This document shows positions 11,837 to 21,161 of a stretch of DNA of 64,000 bases, piece after piece (the stretch's first letter is position 1; every line of letters begins with the position of its first letter). The translations under genes and the position numbers were made by a program. The notes under the pieces are model-generated. The model saw only the letters and a list, made by a program, of their open reading frames with translations. It was not told where the DNA came from and did not search any database. Source of the stretch: Gordonia sihwensis NBRC 108236 (GTDB lineage Bacteria > Actinomycetota > Actinomycetes > Mycobacteriales > Mycobacteriaceae); assembly GCF_000333035.1 (NCBI RefSeq), contig NZ_BANU01000003.1, positions 1 through 64,000 on the forward strand, in the 5' to 3' direction.

Positions 11837-13726
11837 GTGTCTGACCAGGACGACCCGCGCAGCGAAGGATCCGGCGGACGATTGCCGTCTGACGGAGACC
11901 GGCGCCGCTACTTCGCGGAGTCGATGGGCGCCGGACAGTCGGGCAACCGGCATCGCCGCCGGCGTGCGCCCGGTGATCCGACGACGACGGGCAGCATTCC
12001 GATCGTCCGGGTGGGGGATTCACTGCCGGATCCGACGATCGAGTACCGGACCCCGGAGCCGCCTGCCGGCGAGCCGTCGCCGTACTTCCAGGTCCAGTAC
12101 CGCCCGACCGAGGTGGAGGGGCTGAGCTTCACCGAACCGCGGACCTCGCCGCACTCGACGGAACCGCCGACGATCGTGAACCCGCCGGCACGTCACGCGC
12201 AGGAGCAGCAGACTCAGGTCCCGCAGACTCAGGTGCCCCAGACCGAGGTCCCACAGACTCAGGTCCCACAGGCTCAGCCGGTGCAACAACCCGAGCCGAC
12301 CGGTCTCTTCGACATCCTGGATGTCACGCAGGACGACGTCACCCCGGGCGAGACCACCGGATCGCACGCCCGGTACGACGCGCCGCCGGCGGAGTACGCC
12401 GCCACCGACTATGCGCCGACCGACTATTCATCGGCTGAGTATGCGCCGGCCGACCATGCACCTGCCGAGTACGCGTCCGCGGACCCTCGAGCCGCGGGCA
12501 CCGTGGGCCAGGACGTCGCGGCGGCGGGCTATGCGCCGGCCGGCGCCGCCGATGAGGACGCCGATCTCGTCGATCGTCCGATGCCCGCCCGCAAGCGCAA
12601 CCGCAAGGTGGTCGTCGCCGTTCTGGCGATCCTCCTCGTGGTCATCCTGGTCCTGGCGGGCATCGCGCTGAAGGCGCTCGGCGTCTTCGACTCCAGCACC
12701 GACTACGACAGCAGCACCGGGCACGGCTCGGCGCTGGTGGAGATCCAGAGCGATGCGACGGTGCGTGACATCGGCGACACTCTCACCGACGCCGGCGTTG
12801 TCGGCAGCCGCAAGGCCTTCGTCAACGCCACCGGCAACGACACCGTCGCCGCGGGCTTCTACAAACTGCCCAAGGGCATCTCGGCCGAGGCGGCGGTGCA
12901 GAAGATGCAGGGCAGCGACAATCGCGTCGGTTTCATGGTGGTGCCCGAAGGTCTGCAGCTCGATACCAAGAAGGGCGTCGACGGCAAGACGACGCCGGGC
13001 ATCTTCCAGCGGATCGCCGACGCGACGACGGTGAAGACCGACGATCAGACCTACGGGGTCACCGTCGATCAGCTGATGGAGGCCGCCGCGACCGCCAGCG
13101 CCACCGAACTCGGCATCCCGTCGTGGGCGCTCGAGGCGTTCAACCGGCTCGGCAACGACCATCGCCGGATCGAGGGGCTCATCGCCTCGGGTGCGTGGGA
13201 GGATCTCGACCCGCGGATGTCCGCCGTGGAGATACTGCACACCCTGATCACCAACTCCGACAAGCGCTTCACGGCATGGGGCCTGCAGTCCGACAACAAC
13301 ACCGGACTCACGCCCTACCAGAACCTGGTGACGGCGTCGATCGTCGAACGCGAGGCGAACAAGGACGAGGACTTCCCCAAGGTCGCCCGCGTGATCTTGA
13401 ACCGGCTCAAGGCCGGACAGCGGCTGGAGATGGATTCGACGATCAACTACACCGCGGCCGTCACGGACGTCGATGTGCGCGGTGACGTCTACAAGGACGA
13501 GAACGCCTGGAACACCTACCAGCACGAGGGCTTGCCGATCACACCGATCGGTGCGGTCGGTGAGCGTGCGCTCCACGCCACGCTGAATCCCGCCAGCGGC
13601 GACTGGCTGTACTTCGTCACCGTCGACAAGCAGGGCACCACGCTGTTCTCGAAGACCTTCGACCAGCACAAGAAGAACCGTCAGGTGGCGTGCAAGAACA
13701 AGCTCCTGACCACCGGCTGCGAATGA
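11837..13726 (+). CDS. mltG: Endolytic murein transglycosylase MltG
   Basis: A membrane-anchored lytic transglycosylase that cuts nascent peptidoglycan and limits glycan strand length. The first 250 residues form a cytoplasmic, disordered, Pro/Gln/Tyr-rich tail with two repeat tracts. One membrane helix (RKVVVAVLAILLVVILVLAG) sits near 256-275. The YceG/MltG domain follows, with VVPEGLQL and the active-site stretch TASIVEREANKDEDFPKVA, whose Glu504 matches the catalytic Glu of E. coli MltG, and YNTYQHEGLPITPI-like ending NTYQHEGLPITPIG. At 629 residues it is longer than E. coli MltG because of the tail. The GTG start has GAGGAGGAAT upstream. It overlaps aroE by four bases (ATGA). Confidence 0.95.
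   Translation: MSDQDDPRSEGSGGRLPSDGDRRRYFAESMGAGQSGNRHRRRRAPGDPTTTGSIPIVRVGDSLPDPTIEYRTPEPPAGEPSPYFQVQYRPTEVEGLSFTEPRTSPHSTEPPTIVNPPARHAQEQQTQVPQTQVPQTEVPQTQVPQAQPVQQPEPTGLFDILDVTQDDVTPGETTGSHARYDAPPAEYAATDYAPTDYSSAEYAPADHAPAEYASADPRAAGTVGQDVAAAGYAPAGAADEDADLVDRPMPARKRNRKVVVAVLAILLVVILVLAGIALKALGVFDSSTDYDSSTGHGSALVEIQSDATVRDIGDTLTDAGVVGSRKAFVNATGNDTVAAGFYKLPKGISAEAAVQKMQGSDNRVGFMVVPEGLQLDTKKGVDGKTTPGIFQRIADATTVKTDDQTYGVTVDQLMEAAATASATELGIPSWALEAFNRLGNDHRRIEGLIASGAWEDLDPRMSAVEILHTLITNSDKRFTAWGLQSDNNTGLTPYQNLVTASIVEREANKDEDFPKVARVILNRLKAGQRLEMDSTINYTAAVTDVDVRGDVYKDENAWNTYQHEGLPITPIGAVGERALHATLNPASGDWLYFVTVDKQGTTLFSKTFDQHKKNRQVACKNKLLTTGCE
12209..12277 (+). repeat. 15-bp tandem repeat inside mltG (Gln-Val-Pro-Gln-Thr tract)
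   Basis: Four full copies and one partial copy of a CAGACTCAGGTCCCN unit encode repeated QTQVP pentapeptides in the cytoplasmic tail of MltG. A second, looser tract at about 12400-12480 encodes Tyr-Ala-Pro-type repeats. Confidence 0.8.
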
Positions 13727-14568
13727 CGGGCGAGAATCCCGTGGACCCCGTACCACGCAAGGCCGCGGTGCTCGGCTCGCCGGTGGCGCACTCCAAGTCC
13801 CCGGCGCTGCACCGTGCGGCCTACCGGGCGCTGGGTCTGCGAGGCTGGACGTACGAGGCCATCGACACCACGGCGGAGCAGCTTCCCGACCGTGTCTCCC
13901 GCGCGGGTGCCGAATGGATCGGTTTCTCGGTGACCATGCCCGGCAAGCTCGCGGCGCTGGCCTTCGCCGACGAGCGGACGCGCCGAGCCGAATTGATCGG
14001 ATCGGCCAACACCCTGGTGCGCACCGACGCCGGGTGGCGGGCCGACTGCACCGACGTGGACGGGATGACCGGCGCGCTGGCAGCGGCCGGACTCCCCGCC
14101 GGGGCATCGCGAGCCGTGGTGATAGGCGCGGGCGGAACCGCGCTGCCGACGCTCGCGGCGCTGGCCGACGCCGGCGTCTCAGCGGTGTCGATCGTCGCAC
14201 GCAGTGCCCAGCGGGCGCGCGGCGCGTGCGACCTCGCCGAGCAACTCGGCCTGTCGGTGGAGGTGGTGCCCTTCGACGGCGGCGCGACGGTGCGTCAGGC
14301 GTGCGCGGCCGCCGACGTCACCGTGTCGACGGTGCCGGCGCCGGCCGCCGAGGCGCTGATTCCGGCGGTGACCGCCACGCCGCGCCTGATCGACGTGATC
14401 TACGACCCGTGGCCGACGCCGCTCGCCGCCGCGACGGCCGCCGCCGGAGGCACCGTGGTCGGGGGACTGGTGATGTTGTTGAACCAGGCCTACAGCCAGG
14501 TGGAGCAGTTCACCGGCAGACCTGCCCCGAAGGCCGCCATGGCTGCGGCGGTCGGTCTGGCGCTCTGA
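13723..14568 (+). CDS. aroE: Shikimate dehydrogenase
   Basis: Reduces 3-dehydroshikimate to shikimate with NADPH in aromatic amino acid synthesis. The substrate-binding motif SPVAHSKSPALH lies at 19-30, the catalytic Lys75 in SVTMPGK, and the paired Asp111 in DCTDVDGM. The NADP-binding loop is GAGGTA at about 134-139, and a C-terminal GLVMLLNQAYSQVEQFTG helix closes the fold. The usual Asn before VTxPxK is Ser here. Length is 281 residues. ATG 13723 overlaps the mltG stop; a GTG at 13741 is a possible alternative. It opens the aro cluster. Confidence 0.94.
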   Translation: MTGENPVDPVPRKAAVLGSPVAHSKSPALHRAAYRALGLRGWTYEAIDTTAEQLPDRVSRAGAEWIGFSVTMPGKLAALAFADERTRRAELIGSANTLVRTDAGWRADCTDVDGMTGALAAAGLPAGASRAVVIGAGGTALPTLAALADAGVSAVSIVARSAQRARGACDLAEQLGLSVEVVPFDGGATVRQACAAADVTVSTVPAPAAEALIPAVTATPRLIDVIYDPWPTPLAAATAAAGGTVVGGLVMLLNQAYSQVEQFTGRPAPKAAMAAAVGLAL

Positions 14569-14644
14569 GTCGACCCCCGTCGGGCGCCGGGGCCTGTGGA
14601 TCGGGTGATTGTCGCGGTCCACAGGGGACGGGGACGCTCGAGCG

Positions 14645-15028
14645 ATGGTCCCCGAACTCCTGGCAGCCGCCTGGCTTCTGCTCGTCGCCGCGATCGACCG
14701 CCGGACCGGGCGCATCCCGAACTCCCTGGTCGTTCCTGCGATGGTGGGCACCGCCGCCGTGGCGGTGTGTCTGCCCGTCGTCGGAGCATCGGCGGCGGTC
14801 GCCGTCGTGCCGTATGTGCTGGCCTTCGCGCGCGGACACTGCGGTGGCGGCGACGTCAAGCTCGCCGTGCCGTGCGGCGCGTTGGTCGGTGAACCGATCG
14901 TGAGCGGCCTCGTCGTGGTGGCGGCGGCGGTGATCTCCCTCGTGACCTGCGGTGTCGCCAGAAAGACCAGCCTGCCGCACGGGCCCGCCCTCGCGGCGTC
15001 GACCATCCTCTTCCTGCTGCTGACATGA
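14645..15028 (+). CDS. Small A24-type prepilin peptidase-like membrane protein
   Basis: A 127-residue, mostly hydrophobic protein with both aspartates of the type IV prepilin peptidase (A24) family: AIDRRTGRIPN (Asp18) and GGGDVKL (Asp70). It lacks the N-terminal methylase domain with its Cys zinc site, so it is the short form. About four membrane helices are visible. No pilin or secretion ATPase gene is in the window, so its substrate is unknown. The ATG at 14645 is favoured by the hydrophobic start; no clear SD is seen, and a TTG at 14609 is possible. A similar gene sits beside aroE in mycobacteria. The 76 bases upstream hold nothing else I recognise. Confidence 0.78.
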   Translation: MVPELLAAAWLLLVAAIDRRTGRIPNSLVVPAMVGTAAVAVCLPVVGASAAVAVVPYVLAFARGHCGGGDVKLAVPCGALVGEPIVSGLVVVAAAVISLVTCGVARKTSLPHGPALAASTILFLLLT

Positions 15029-15103
15029 CCGGTGCGCGGCGGCGGAACCGTCCGGAGTGCCTGCCTGTGCCGCCGGTGGACCCTTCTGGAACAATTGACC
15101 ATT

Positions 15104-16300
15104 GTGTTGCGCTGGATAACTGCCGGAGAATCCCATGGCCCGGCCCTGGTGGCCCTCGTCGAGGGGATGGTCGCCGGAGTGGAGATCACCTCGTCCGACA
15201 TCGCCGAACAACTGGCCCGCCGCCGGCTGGGCTACGGCCGCGGCGCCCGTATGAAGTTCGAGGCCGACAAGGTCACGATGATCGGCGGAGTCCGCCACGG
15301 GCTGACGATGGGCGGCCCGGTGGCCGTCGAGATCGGCAACACCGAGTGGCCCAAGTGGGAACAGGTGATGTCGGCCGATCCGGTCGACGCCGAGGAACTC
15401 GAGGGCAGCGCGCGCAATGCGGCGCTGACCCGTCCGCGACCCGGGCACGCCGACTACTCCGGCATGCTGAAGTACGGCTTCGACGACGCCCGTCCGGTGC
15501 TGGAGCGGGCGAGCGCACGGGAGACGGCGGCGCGCGTCACCGCGGGCACGGTGGCCCGGAACTTCCTGCGGCAGGTCTTCGGCATCGAGATCGTCTCGCA
15601 CGTCGTCTCGATCGGTGCGAGTACGCCGTACGACGGTCCCGCGCCGACCGCCGCCGATCTGTCGGCGATCGACGAGAGCCCGGTCCGCGCCTTCGGCAAG
15701 GACGCCGAGCAGTCGATGATCGACGAGATCGAGGCCGCCAAGCGCGACGGTGACACGCTCGGCGGCGTCGTCGAGGTGATCGCCACGGGTGTCCCGATCG
15801 GACTCGGCTCCCACGTCAGCGGCGAGACCAGGCTCGATGCTCGGCTGGCCGCGGCCCTGATGGGCATCCAGGCCATCAAGGGCGTCGAGGTCGGTGACGG
15901 CTTCGAGACGGCGCGGCGTCGCGGCAGCCAGGCCCACGACGAGATGGTCCCCGGAGCCGATGGGGTGCTTCGCTCCACCAATCGTGCGGGCGGGCTGGAA
16001 GGCGGGATGACCAACGGCGAGTCGGTCCGTGTCCGGGCCGCGATGAAGCCGATCTCGACGGTCCCTCGGGCGCTGTCGACCGTCGACATGACCACGGGCG
16101 AGCCCGCCACCGCCATCCACCAGCGCAGCGACGTGTGCGCCGTGCCCGCCGCGGGTGTGGTCGCCGAGGCGATGGTCGCGCTGGTGCTGGCACAGGCGGC
16201 GCTGGAGAAGTTCGGCGGCGACTCGGTCTCCGAGACCGCCGCCAACCTGCGCAGCTACCTCGACGTGATCGAGAGCCGTCCGCCGCACCCGCAGTCGTGA
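15104..16300 (+). CDS. aroC: Chorismate synthase
   Basis: Converts 5-enolpyruvylshikimate-3-phosphate to chorismate using reduced FMN. The hallmark stretches are [14 protein letters not shown] at the start, [55 protein letters not shown] and [16 protein letters not shown], plus [10 protein letters not shown] and [11 protein letters not shown]. At 398 residues it matches the mycobacterial enzyme. GTG 15104 or TTG 15107 is the true start, because homologues begin at this point; there is no SD, so the exact codon is uncertain. The stop overlaps aroK as GTGA. Confidence 0.95.
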   Translation: MLRWITAGESHGPALVALVEGMVAGVEITSSDIAEQLARRRLGYGRGARMKFEADKVTMIGGVRHGLTMGGPVAVEIGNTEWPKWEQVMSADPVDAEELEGSARNAALTRPRPGHADYSGMLKYGFDDARPVLERASARETAARVTAGTVARNFLRQVFGIEIVSHVVSIGASTPYDGPAPTAADLSAIDESPVRAFGKDAEQSMIDEIEAAKRDGDTLGGVVEVIATGVPIGLGSHVSGETRLDARLAAALMGIQAIKGVEVGDGFETARRRGSQAHDEMVPGADGVLRSTNRAGGLEGGMTNGESVRVRAAMKPISTVPRALSTVDMTTGEPATAIHQRSDVCAVPAAGVVAEAMVALVLAQAALEKFGGDSVSETAANLRSYLDVIESRPPHPQS

Positions 16301-16818
16301 CGGCACAGGCCACCGGCCGTCCGGCCGCGGTTCTCGTCGGCCCGATGGGAGCGGGCAAGTCGACCGTCGGCCGCGCACTGGCCAACGCTCTCGGCGTCGC
16401 CTTCTGCGACACCGACGACGAACTCGAACGCCGCTCCGGCAGAAGCATCCCGGACATCTTCGCCGCCGACGGCGAACCGGCCTTCCGCCGGCTGGAGGCC
16501 GAGGTCGTCACCGACGTTCTGGGCCGGTTCGACGGTGTGGTCTCGCTGGGCGGAGGAGCGGTGATGACCGACACGATCCGCGAAGCGCTCGCCGGCCACG
16601 CCGTGGTGTATCTCAGGGTCGGCGCCGACACCGGGTTCGCGCGCGTCGCTGCGTCCGACCGACCGTTGCTCGCCGACCCCGACCCACGTCGGCGCTATGC
16701 GGACCTGCTGTCGCGCCGAGAACCGACCTATCGCGCCGTCGCGGCCGTCGAGGTGGACGCGGCCCGGAACCCGCAGACTGTCGTCGACGACATCCGGGCC
16801 CGACTGCAGGCGGTGCGG

Positions 16819-16830
<12 letters not shown>
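16297..16830 (+). CDS. aroK: Shikimate kinase
   Basis: Phosphorylates shikimate at the 3-hydroxyl with ATP. The P-loop GPMGAGKST is at 15-23, the shikimate-binding Asp is in [12 protein letters not shown], and a second site is GGGAV. The lid arginine is in [13 protein letters not shown] and ATP-binding residues follow near the C-terminus. The length of 177 residues is normal. The GTG start overlaps the aroC stop by four bases. An exact 14-bp tandem duplication spans its stop codon. Confidence 0.95.
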
Positions 16831-17970
<1,140 letters not shown>

Positions 17971-17990
17971 GCGGTTCGAGGGTGGGATGA

Positions 17991-18248
17991 TTTCGACTCG
18001 CTCCGCTCGCTCAACCACCCTGGATGTGAAGTGCCCACCGGCAGGCCGGCTGAGCTGGCTGCCCGGCAGGCTGGTTGAGCGGGCCGCTCCTTAGGCTTGT
18101 TGAGCGGGCCGCCCGGCAGGCTGATTGCGCGCGCTGCTCCTCAGGCTGGCTGAGCGGGCTGCTCCTTAGGCTGGTTGAGCGGGCTGCCCGGCAGGCTGGT
18201 TGAGCGGGCTGATCCTTAGGCTTGTTGAGCGAGCGAAGCGAGTCGAAA
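17991..18248. repeat. 25-bp tandem-repeat array bounded by 27-bp inverted repeats
   Basis: Seven head-to-tail 25-bp units run from 18044 to 18218, starting GGCTGGTTGAGCGGGC. Their ends come mainly in two forms, TGCCCGGCA or CGCTCCTTA, which tend to alternate. The array is enclosed by inverted repeats at 17991-18017 and 18222-18248 that match at 25 of 27 positions, with cores GAGCGAGCG and AGTCGAAA. The units share the GGTTGAGCG part of the right-hand repeat, so the array may have grown from it. The element fills most of the 350-base gap between aroB and the next gene. I see no ORF, spacers or clear target-site duplication. Confidence 0.85.
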
Positions 18249-18270
18249 CCCCCTCACAGCACAAACAACA

Positions 18271-18303
18271 GCGGGCCGGGAACCTCGAAGGTTCCCGGCC
18301 CGC
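18271..18303 (-). terminator. Hairpin terminator of the four-helix membrane protein gene
   Basis: A perfect 15-bp stem (GCGGGCCGGGAACCT with its complement) with a 3-nt loop. On the minus strand it lies 18 bases past the stop at 18321 and is followed by TGTTGTTTGTG, a moderately U-rich run. Confidence 0.75.
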
Positions 18304-18320
18304 CGTCGTGGAGACGATGC

Positions 18321-18812
18321 TCAGGCAGTGGTCGCCAGCTGAGCGGTCTGCGCTTCTGCTGCTTCCTGCGCCTTCAACTCGGCCTTCCGCTGGTCGCGGC
18401 GGACGAAGAAGCGCCCGAGGCTGACGCCGAAGAACGCCGGCAGGTAGACGATGAGGGTGATGAACGAGACGCCGGCGGTCATCTCGATCCAGAAGGAGGC
18501 CTGGCCGATACCGTTCAGCCAGAAGGTTCCGAGGATCCAGCACACGAGGCACGACACGACGGCGGCCACGAGGCCGACCTTGAGCCAGCGCATCGTGAGA
18601 TCCTCGTAGTCGTCGGGGTCGCTGTGCGCGCGGGCGTCCCTGATGCCGTCGTATCCGCCCCAGATCACCGCGATCAGCACCACGGCGATCACCGCGAGCC
18701 AGCGTCCGAGTGGCGAGGACAGAGGTGCCGTGATGACGACGACACCGAGAATGATTCGGGCGGCGATGTGCACAATCGACATCACGGCGCCACGCAGTAG
18801 CCACGAACTCAT
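18321..18812 (-). CDS. Four-helix integral membrane protein (B-4DMT transporter-like)
   Basis: A 163-residue membrane protein with four predicted helices at about 5-30, 36-54, 76-98 and 105-130. The helix 2-3 loop is acidic (DARAHSDPDDYEDL) and the C-terminal tail is basic then Ala/Gln-rich. Its position between aroB and pepQ matches a mycobacterial membrane protein (Rv2536 region), which databases label a B-4DMT family transporter; that label is from memory and the substrate is unknown. ATG 18812 is chosen because a TANNNT box ends 6 nt before it and no SD is present. It is divergent from pepQ with 24 bases between starts. Confidence 0.75.
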   Translation of the reverse strand: MSSWLLRGAVMSIVHIAARIILGVVVITAPLSSPLGRWLAVIAVVLIAVIWGGYDGIRDARAHSDPDDYEDLTMRWLKVGLVAAVVSCLVCWILGTFWLNGIGQASFWIEMTAGVSFITLIVYLPAFFGVSLGRFFVRRDQRKAELKAQEAAEAQTAQLATTA

Positions 18813-18818
18813 GGATGC

Positions 18819-18824
18819 ACCATA
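18819..18824 (-). promoter_or_regulatory. -10 box of a probable leaderless promoter (membrane protein)
   Basis: TATGGT on the minus strand is exactly 6 nt upstream of ATG 18812, with no SD. It lies in the 24-base gap between divergent starts, so it also overlaps the 5' region of pepQ. Confidence 0.5.
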
Positions 18825-18836
18825 CCGGGGAGGAAC

Positions 18837-19991
18837 ATGTTCAACAACGCTGACATGCGGAAAGAACCGGCGCACGCCGAGGCCGGCGCGACGATCGCGG
18901 CCAGGCGCGCTCGATTGTCCCGGGCATTGGGAGACGACGCGGCGGGGGACCAGGTGGACGCGATCGTCGTGTCGAACCTGGTCAACGTGCGTTACCTCAC
19001 AGGTTTCACCGGCAGCAACGCGGCGGTCCTCGTCTGGGCCGAGCGGCCGGAGCGGCCCGAGGACACGATCTCGACGGACGGCAGATATGTGTCGCAGGTG
19101 GCCGCACAGGTACCCGACCTGCCGGCGCTGATCGCCCGCGACTGCCCGCGCGCCCTCGTCGAGCACGCCGCCGGCCTGCGCCCGCGCGTTCGGATCGGCA
19201 TCGAGGCGGACGCGATGTCGGTGGCGGCGTTCACCGACCTGTCGCAGCACGCCGGCGCGGAACTGGTCCCGCTGCGCGGAACTGTGGAAGCGCTGCGCGC
19301 GGTCAAGGACGCCGGTGAAGTGGAATTGATCACGTCAGCGTGCCGGATCGGCGACGAGGCCCTCGCCGCTCTGATCGAACGCGACGCGATCGTCCCGGGC
19401 CGCACCGAGCGCGCCGTGGCGCGCGACCTCGAGTGGGAGATGTACGTGCGCGGCGCCGACGCCATCGCCTTCGAGACGATCGTCGCCGCCGGGCCGAACT
19501 CGGCGATCCCGCACCATCGCCCCACCGATGCGGTGCTCGCCGACGGCGACCTGGTCAAGATGGATTTCGGCGCGGTCGCCGGCGGCTATCACTCGGACAT
19601 GACCCGCACGTATGTGCTGGGGGCCGCGGCGGCGTGGCAACGCGAGATCTACGAGATCGTCGAGGCCGCGCAGCTCGCCGGCCGCGAGGCCCTCGTTCCC
19701 GGCGCCGACCTGGCGGGGGTCGACGCCGTCGCCCGCGAGGTGATCGCGGACGCGGGGTACGGCGAGTACTACGTGCACGGTCTGGGGCACGGGGTGGGGT
19801 TGGAGATCCACGAAGGTCCGGGAATCGGGGCCGCCGCGAGCGGTACACTGCCTGTCGGCGCAACGGTCACCGTTGAACCCGGGATCTACGTGCCCGGGCG
19901 CGGCGGCGTGCGGATCGAAGACACCCTGGTGGTCACCGATGCCGGACCGCGATTGCTGACGACCACCCCGAGGGCGCTCCGCGCCCTGTGA
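18837..19991 (+). CDS. pepQ: Xaa-Pro dipeptidase/aminopeptidase P family metallopeptidase
   Basis: An M24-family enzyme that removes residues before proline. The N-terminal creatinase-like domain (about 1-150) includes NLVNVRYLTGFTGSNA. The pita-bread catalytic domain has all five metal ligands: two Asp in KMDFGAVAGGYHSDMTRTY, His in HGLGHGVGLEIHEGPG, and Glu in VTVEPGIY and GVRIEDTLVV. At 384 residues it is full length. ATG 18837 has GGGGAGGAAC immediately upstream, a short spacing; ATG 18855 is an alternative. The pepQ-efp-nusB order is conserved in actinobacteria. Confidence 0.92.
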   Translation: MFNNADMRKEPAHAEAGATIAARRARLSRALGDDAAGDQVDAIVVSNLVNVRYLTGFTGSNAAVLVWAERPERPEDTISTDGRYVSQVAAQVPDLPALIARDCPRALVEHAAGLRPRVRIGIEADAMSVAAFTDLSQHAGAELVPLRGTVEALRAVKDAGEVELITSACRIGDEALAALIERDAIVPGRTERAVARDLEWEMYVRGADAIAFETIVAAGPNSAIPHHRPTDAVLADGDLVKMDFGAVAGGYHSDMTRTYVLGAAAAWQREIYEIVEAAQLAGREALVPGADLAGVDAVAREVIADAGYGEYYVHGLGHGVGLEIHEGPGIGAAASGTLPVGATVTVEPGIYVPGRGGVRIEDTLVVTDAGPRLLTTTPRALRAL

Positions 19992-20012
19992 CTTTCCGAG
20001 GAGACAACACAT

Positions 20013-20579
20013 ATGGCGTCGACCGCCGACTTCAAGAACGGCCTCGTCCTCAAGATGGAGGGCGACCAGCTCTGGCAGATTCTGGAGTTCCAGCACGTGA
20101 AGCCGGGCAAGGGCCCCGCGTTCGTGCGCACCAAGATCAAGAACGTCCTGTCGGGCAAGATCGTCGACAAGACCTTCAACGCCGGAGTCAAGGTGGAGAC
20201 GGCGACCGTCGACCGTCGCGACATGACCTACCTGTACAACGACGGCACCGACTACGTCTTCATGGACGGCGAGACCTTCGACCAGATCACCATCGCCCCC
20301 GAGGTCATCGGCGACGGTGCGCGCTTCCTGCTGGAGAACATGACCGTCCAGGTCTCGACCCACGAGGGCGCGCCGCTGTCGGTGGAGCTCCCGGTCACCG
20401 TCGAACTCGAGGTCCAGCACACCGACCCGGGTCTGCAGGGCGATCGATCCACCGGCGGCTCCAAGCCCGCCACGCTGGAGACCGGCGCCGAGGTCCAGGT
20501 GCCGCTGTTCATCAACACCGGCGACAAGCTGAAGATCGATTCCCGCGACGGCAGCTACCTCGGCCGCGTCAACAGCTGA
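20013..20579 (+). CDS. efp: Translation elongation factor P
   Basis: Helps the ribosome form peptide bonds at polyproline stretches. It has the three EF-P beta-barrel domains over 188 residues: the KOW-like domain 1 with loop KPGKGPA (Lys33 at the tip), the OB-domain 2 with [14 protein letters not shown], and domain 3 ending [19 protein letters not shown]. The PGKGP loop is the actinobacterial form that is reported to work with an unmodified lysine. The ATG has GAGGAG 9 nt upstream. It lies 21 bases after pepQ and 49 bases before nusB. Confidence 0.97.
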   Translation: MASTADFKNGLVLKMEGDQLWQILEFQHVKPGKGPAFVRTKIKNVLSGKIVDKTFNAGVKVETATVDRRDMTYLYNDGTDYVFMDGETFDQITIAPEVIGDGARFLLENMTVQVSTHEGAPLSVELPVTVELEVQHTDPGLQGDRSTGGSKPATLETGAEVQVPLFINTGDKLKIDSRDGSYLGRVNS

Positions 20580-20628
20580 CACACCGCACCACCGACGTTC
20601 CCCGAGCAAGACAGGCACTGCGACTCAC

Positions 20629-21078
20629 GTGAAGAAACCCGGTACCCGCCACAAGGCGCGCAAGCGCGCGGTGGACCTTCTGTTCGAGGCGGAAGCCAAG
20701 GGCGTGAAGGCCACCCAGCTGATCGCTGAGCGGCGCGAGATCTACCCCACCGACGACAGCGTCGGAACGATGTACGAGTACACCGTGCGCGTCGTCGAGG
20801 GTGTCACCACGGACGCCTCCCAGGTGGACGCCGTGATCGAGTCGCATCTGGAGAACTGGAAGCTGCACCGGCTCCCGGCGGTCGACCGCGCCATTCTGCG
20901 GCTGGCCGTCTGGGAGCTGCTGTACGCGACCGACGTCGACATCGACGTCGTGCTCGACGAGGCCGTCGAGCTCGCCAAGGAGCTCTCGACGGACGATTCC
21001 CCGTCGTTCGTCAACGGCGTCCTCGGCAAGGTCGCCGAACTGGCCCCTCAGGTCAGGGCGGCGGCCTCGGCGGAGTAG
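20629..21078 (+). CDS. nusB: Transcription antitermination factor NusB
   Basis: An all-helical RNA-binding protein that works with NusE in rRNA antitermination. [17 protein letters not shown] forms the RNA-binding first helix, and [18 protein letters not shown] and [29 protein letters not shown] are the conserved C-terminal segments. The length of 149 residues is normal. The GTG start has no strong SD and probably relies on readthrough from efp. The TAG stop is part of a TAGACT sequence that can serve as the -10 of the pyr operon. Confidence 0.96.
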   Translation: MKKPGTRHKARKRAVDLLFEAEAKGVKATQLIAERREIYPTDDSVGTMYEYTVRVVEGVTTDASQVDAVIESHLENWKLHRLPAVDRAILRLAVWELLYATDVDIDVVLDEAVELAKELSTDDSPSFVNGVLGKVAELAPQVRAAASAE

Positions 21079-21081
21079 ACT
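21076..21081 (+). promoter_or_regulatory. Candidate -10 box of the pyr operon
   Basis: TAGACT matches TANNNT and overlaps the nusB stop codon. A start near 21088 would give a leader of about 75 nt that includes the PyrR-binding hairpin. No clear -35 is present. Confidence 0.45.
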
Positions 21082-21120
21082 GGCTGCTCGAGAGCAAGTT
21101 CTGGCTCGACAAGAGAATTT

Positions 21121-21161
21121 CCTTTAACGACCCGTCCAGTGAGGCGGAGAAGGAGGTCGAC
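21121..21161 (+). promoter_or_regulatory. PyrR-binding leader RNA masking the pyrR ribosome-binding site
   Basis: The leader holds GTCCAGTGAGGCGG, which matches the conserved TCCnGnGAGGC loop of PyrR-binding RNAs. CCGTC (21132-21136) pairs with GGCGG (21143-21147) around loop CAGTGA, and CGAC (21128-21131) pairs with GTCG (21156-21159), trapping AAGGAG of the SD in an internal loop. This fits the translational repression by PyrR described for Mycobacterium smegmatis, where UMP-bound PyrR stabilises the hairpin. Confidence 0.8.

Noticed and set aside
17991..18248. CRISPR array
   Set aside because: The 25-bp units are contiguous, with no unique spacers, and no cas genes are nearby.
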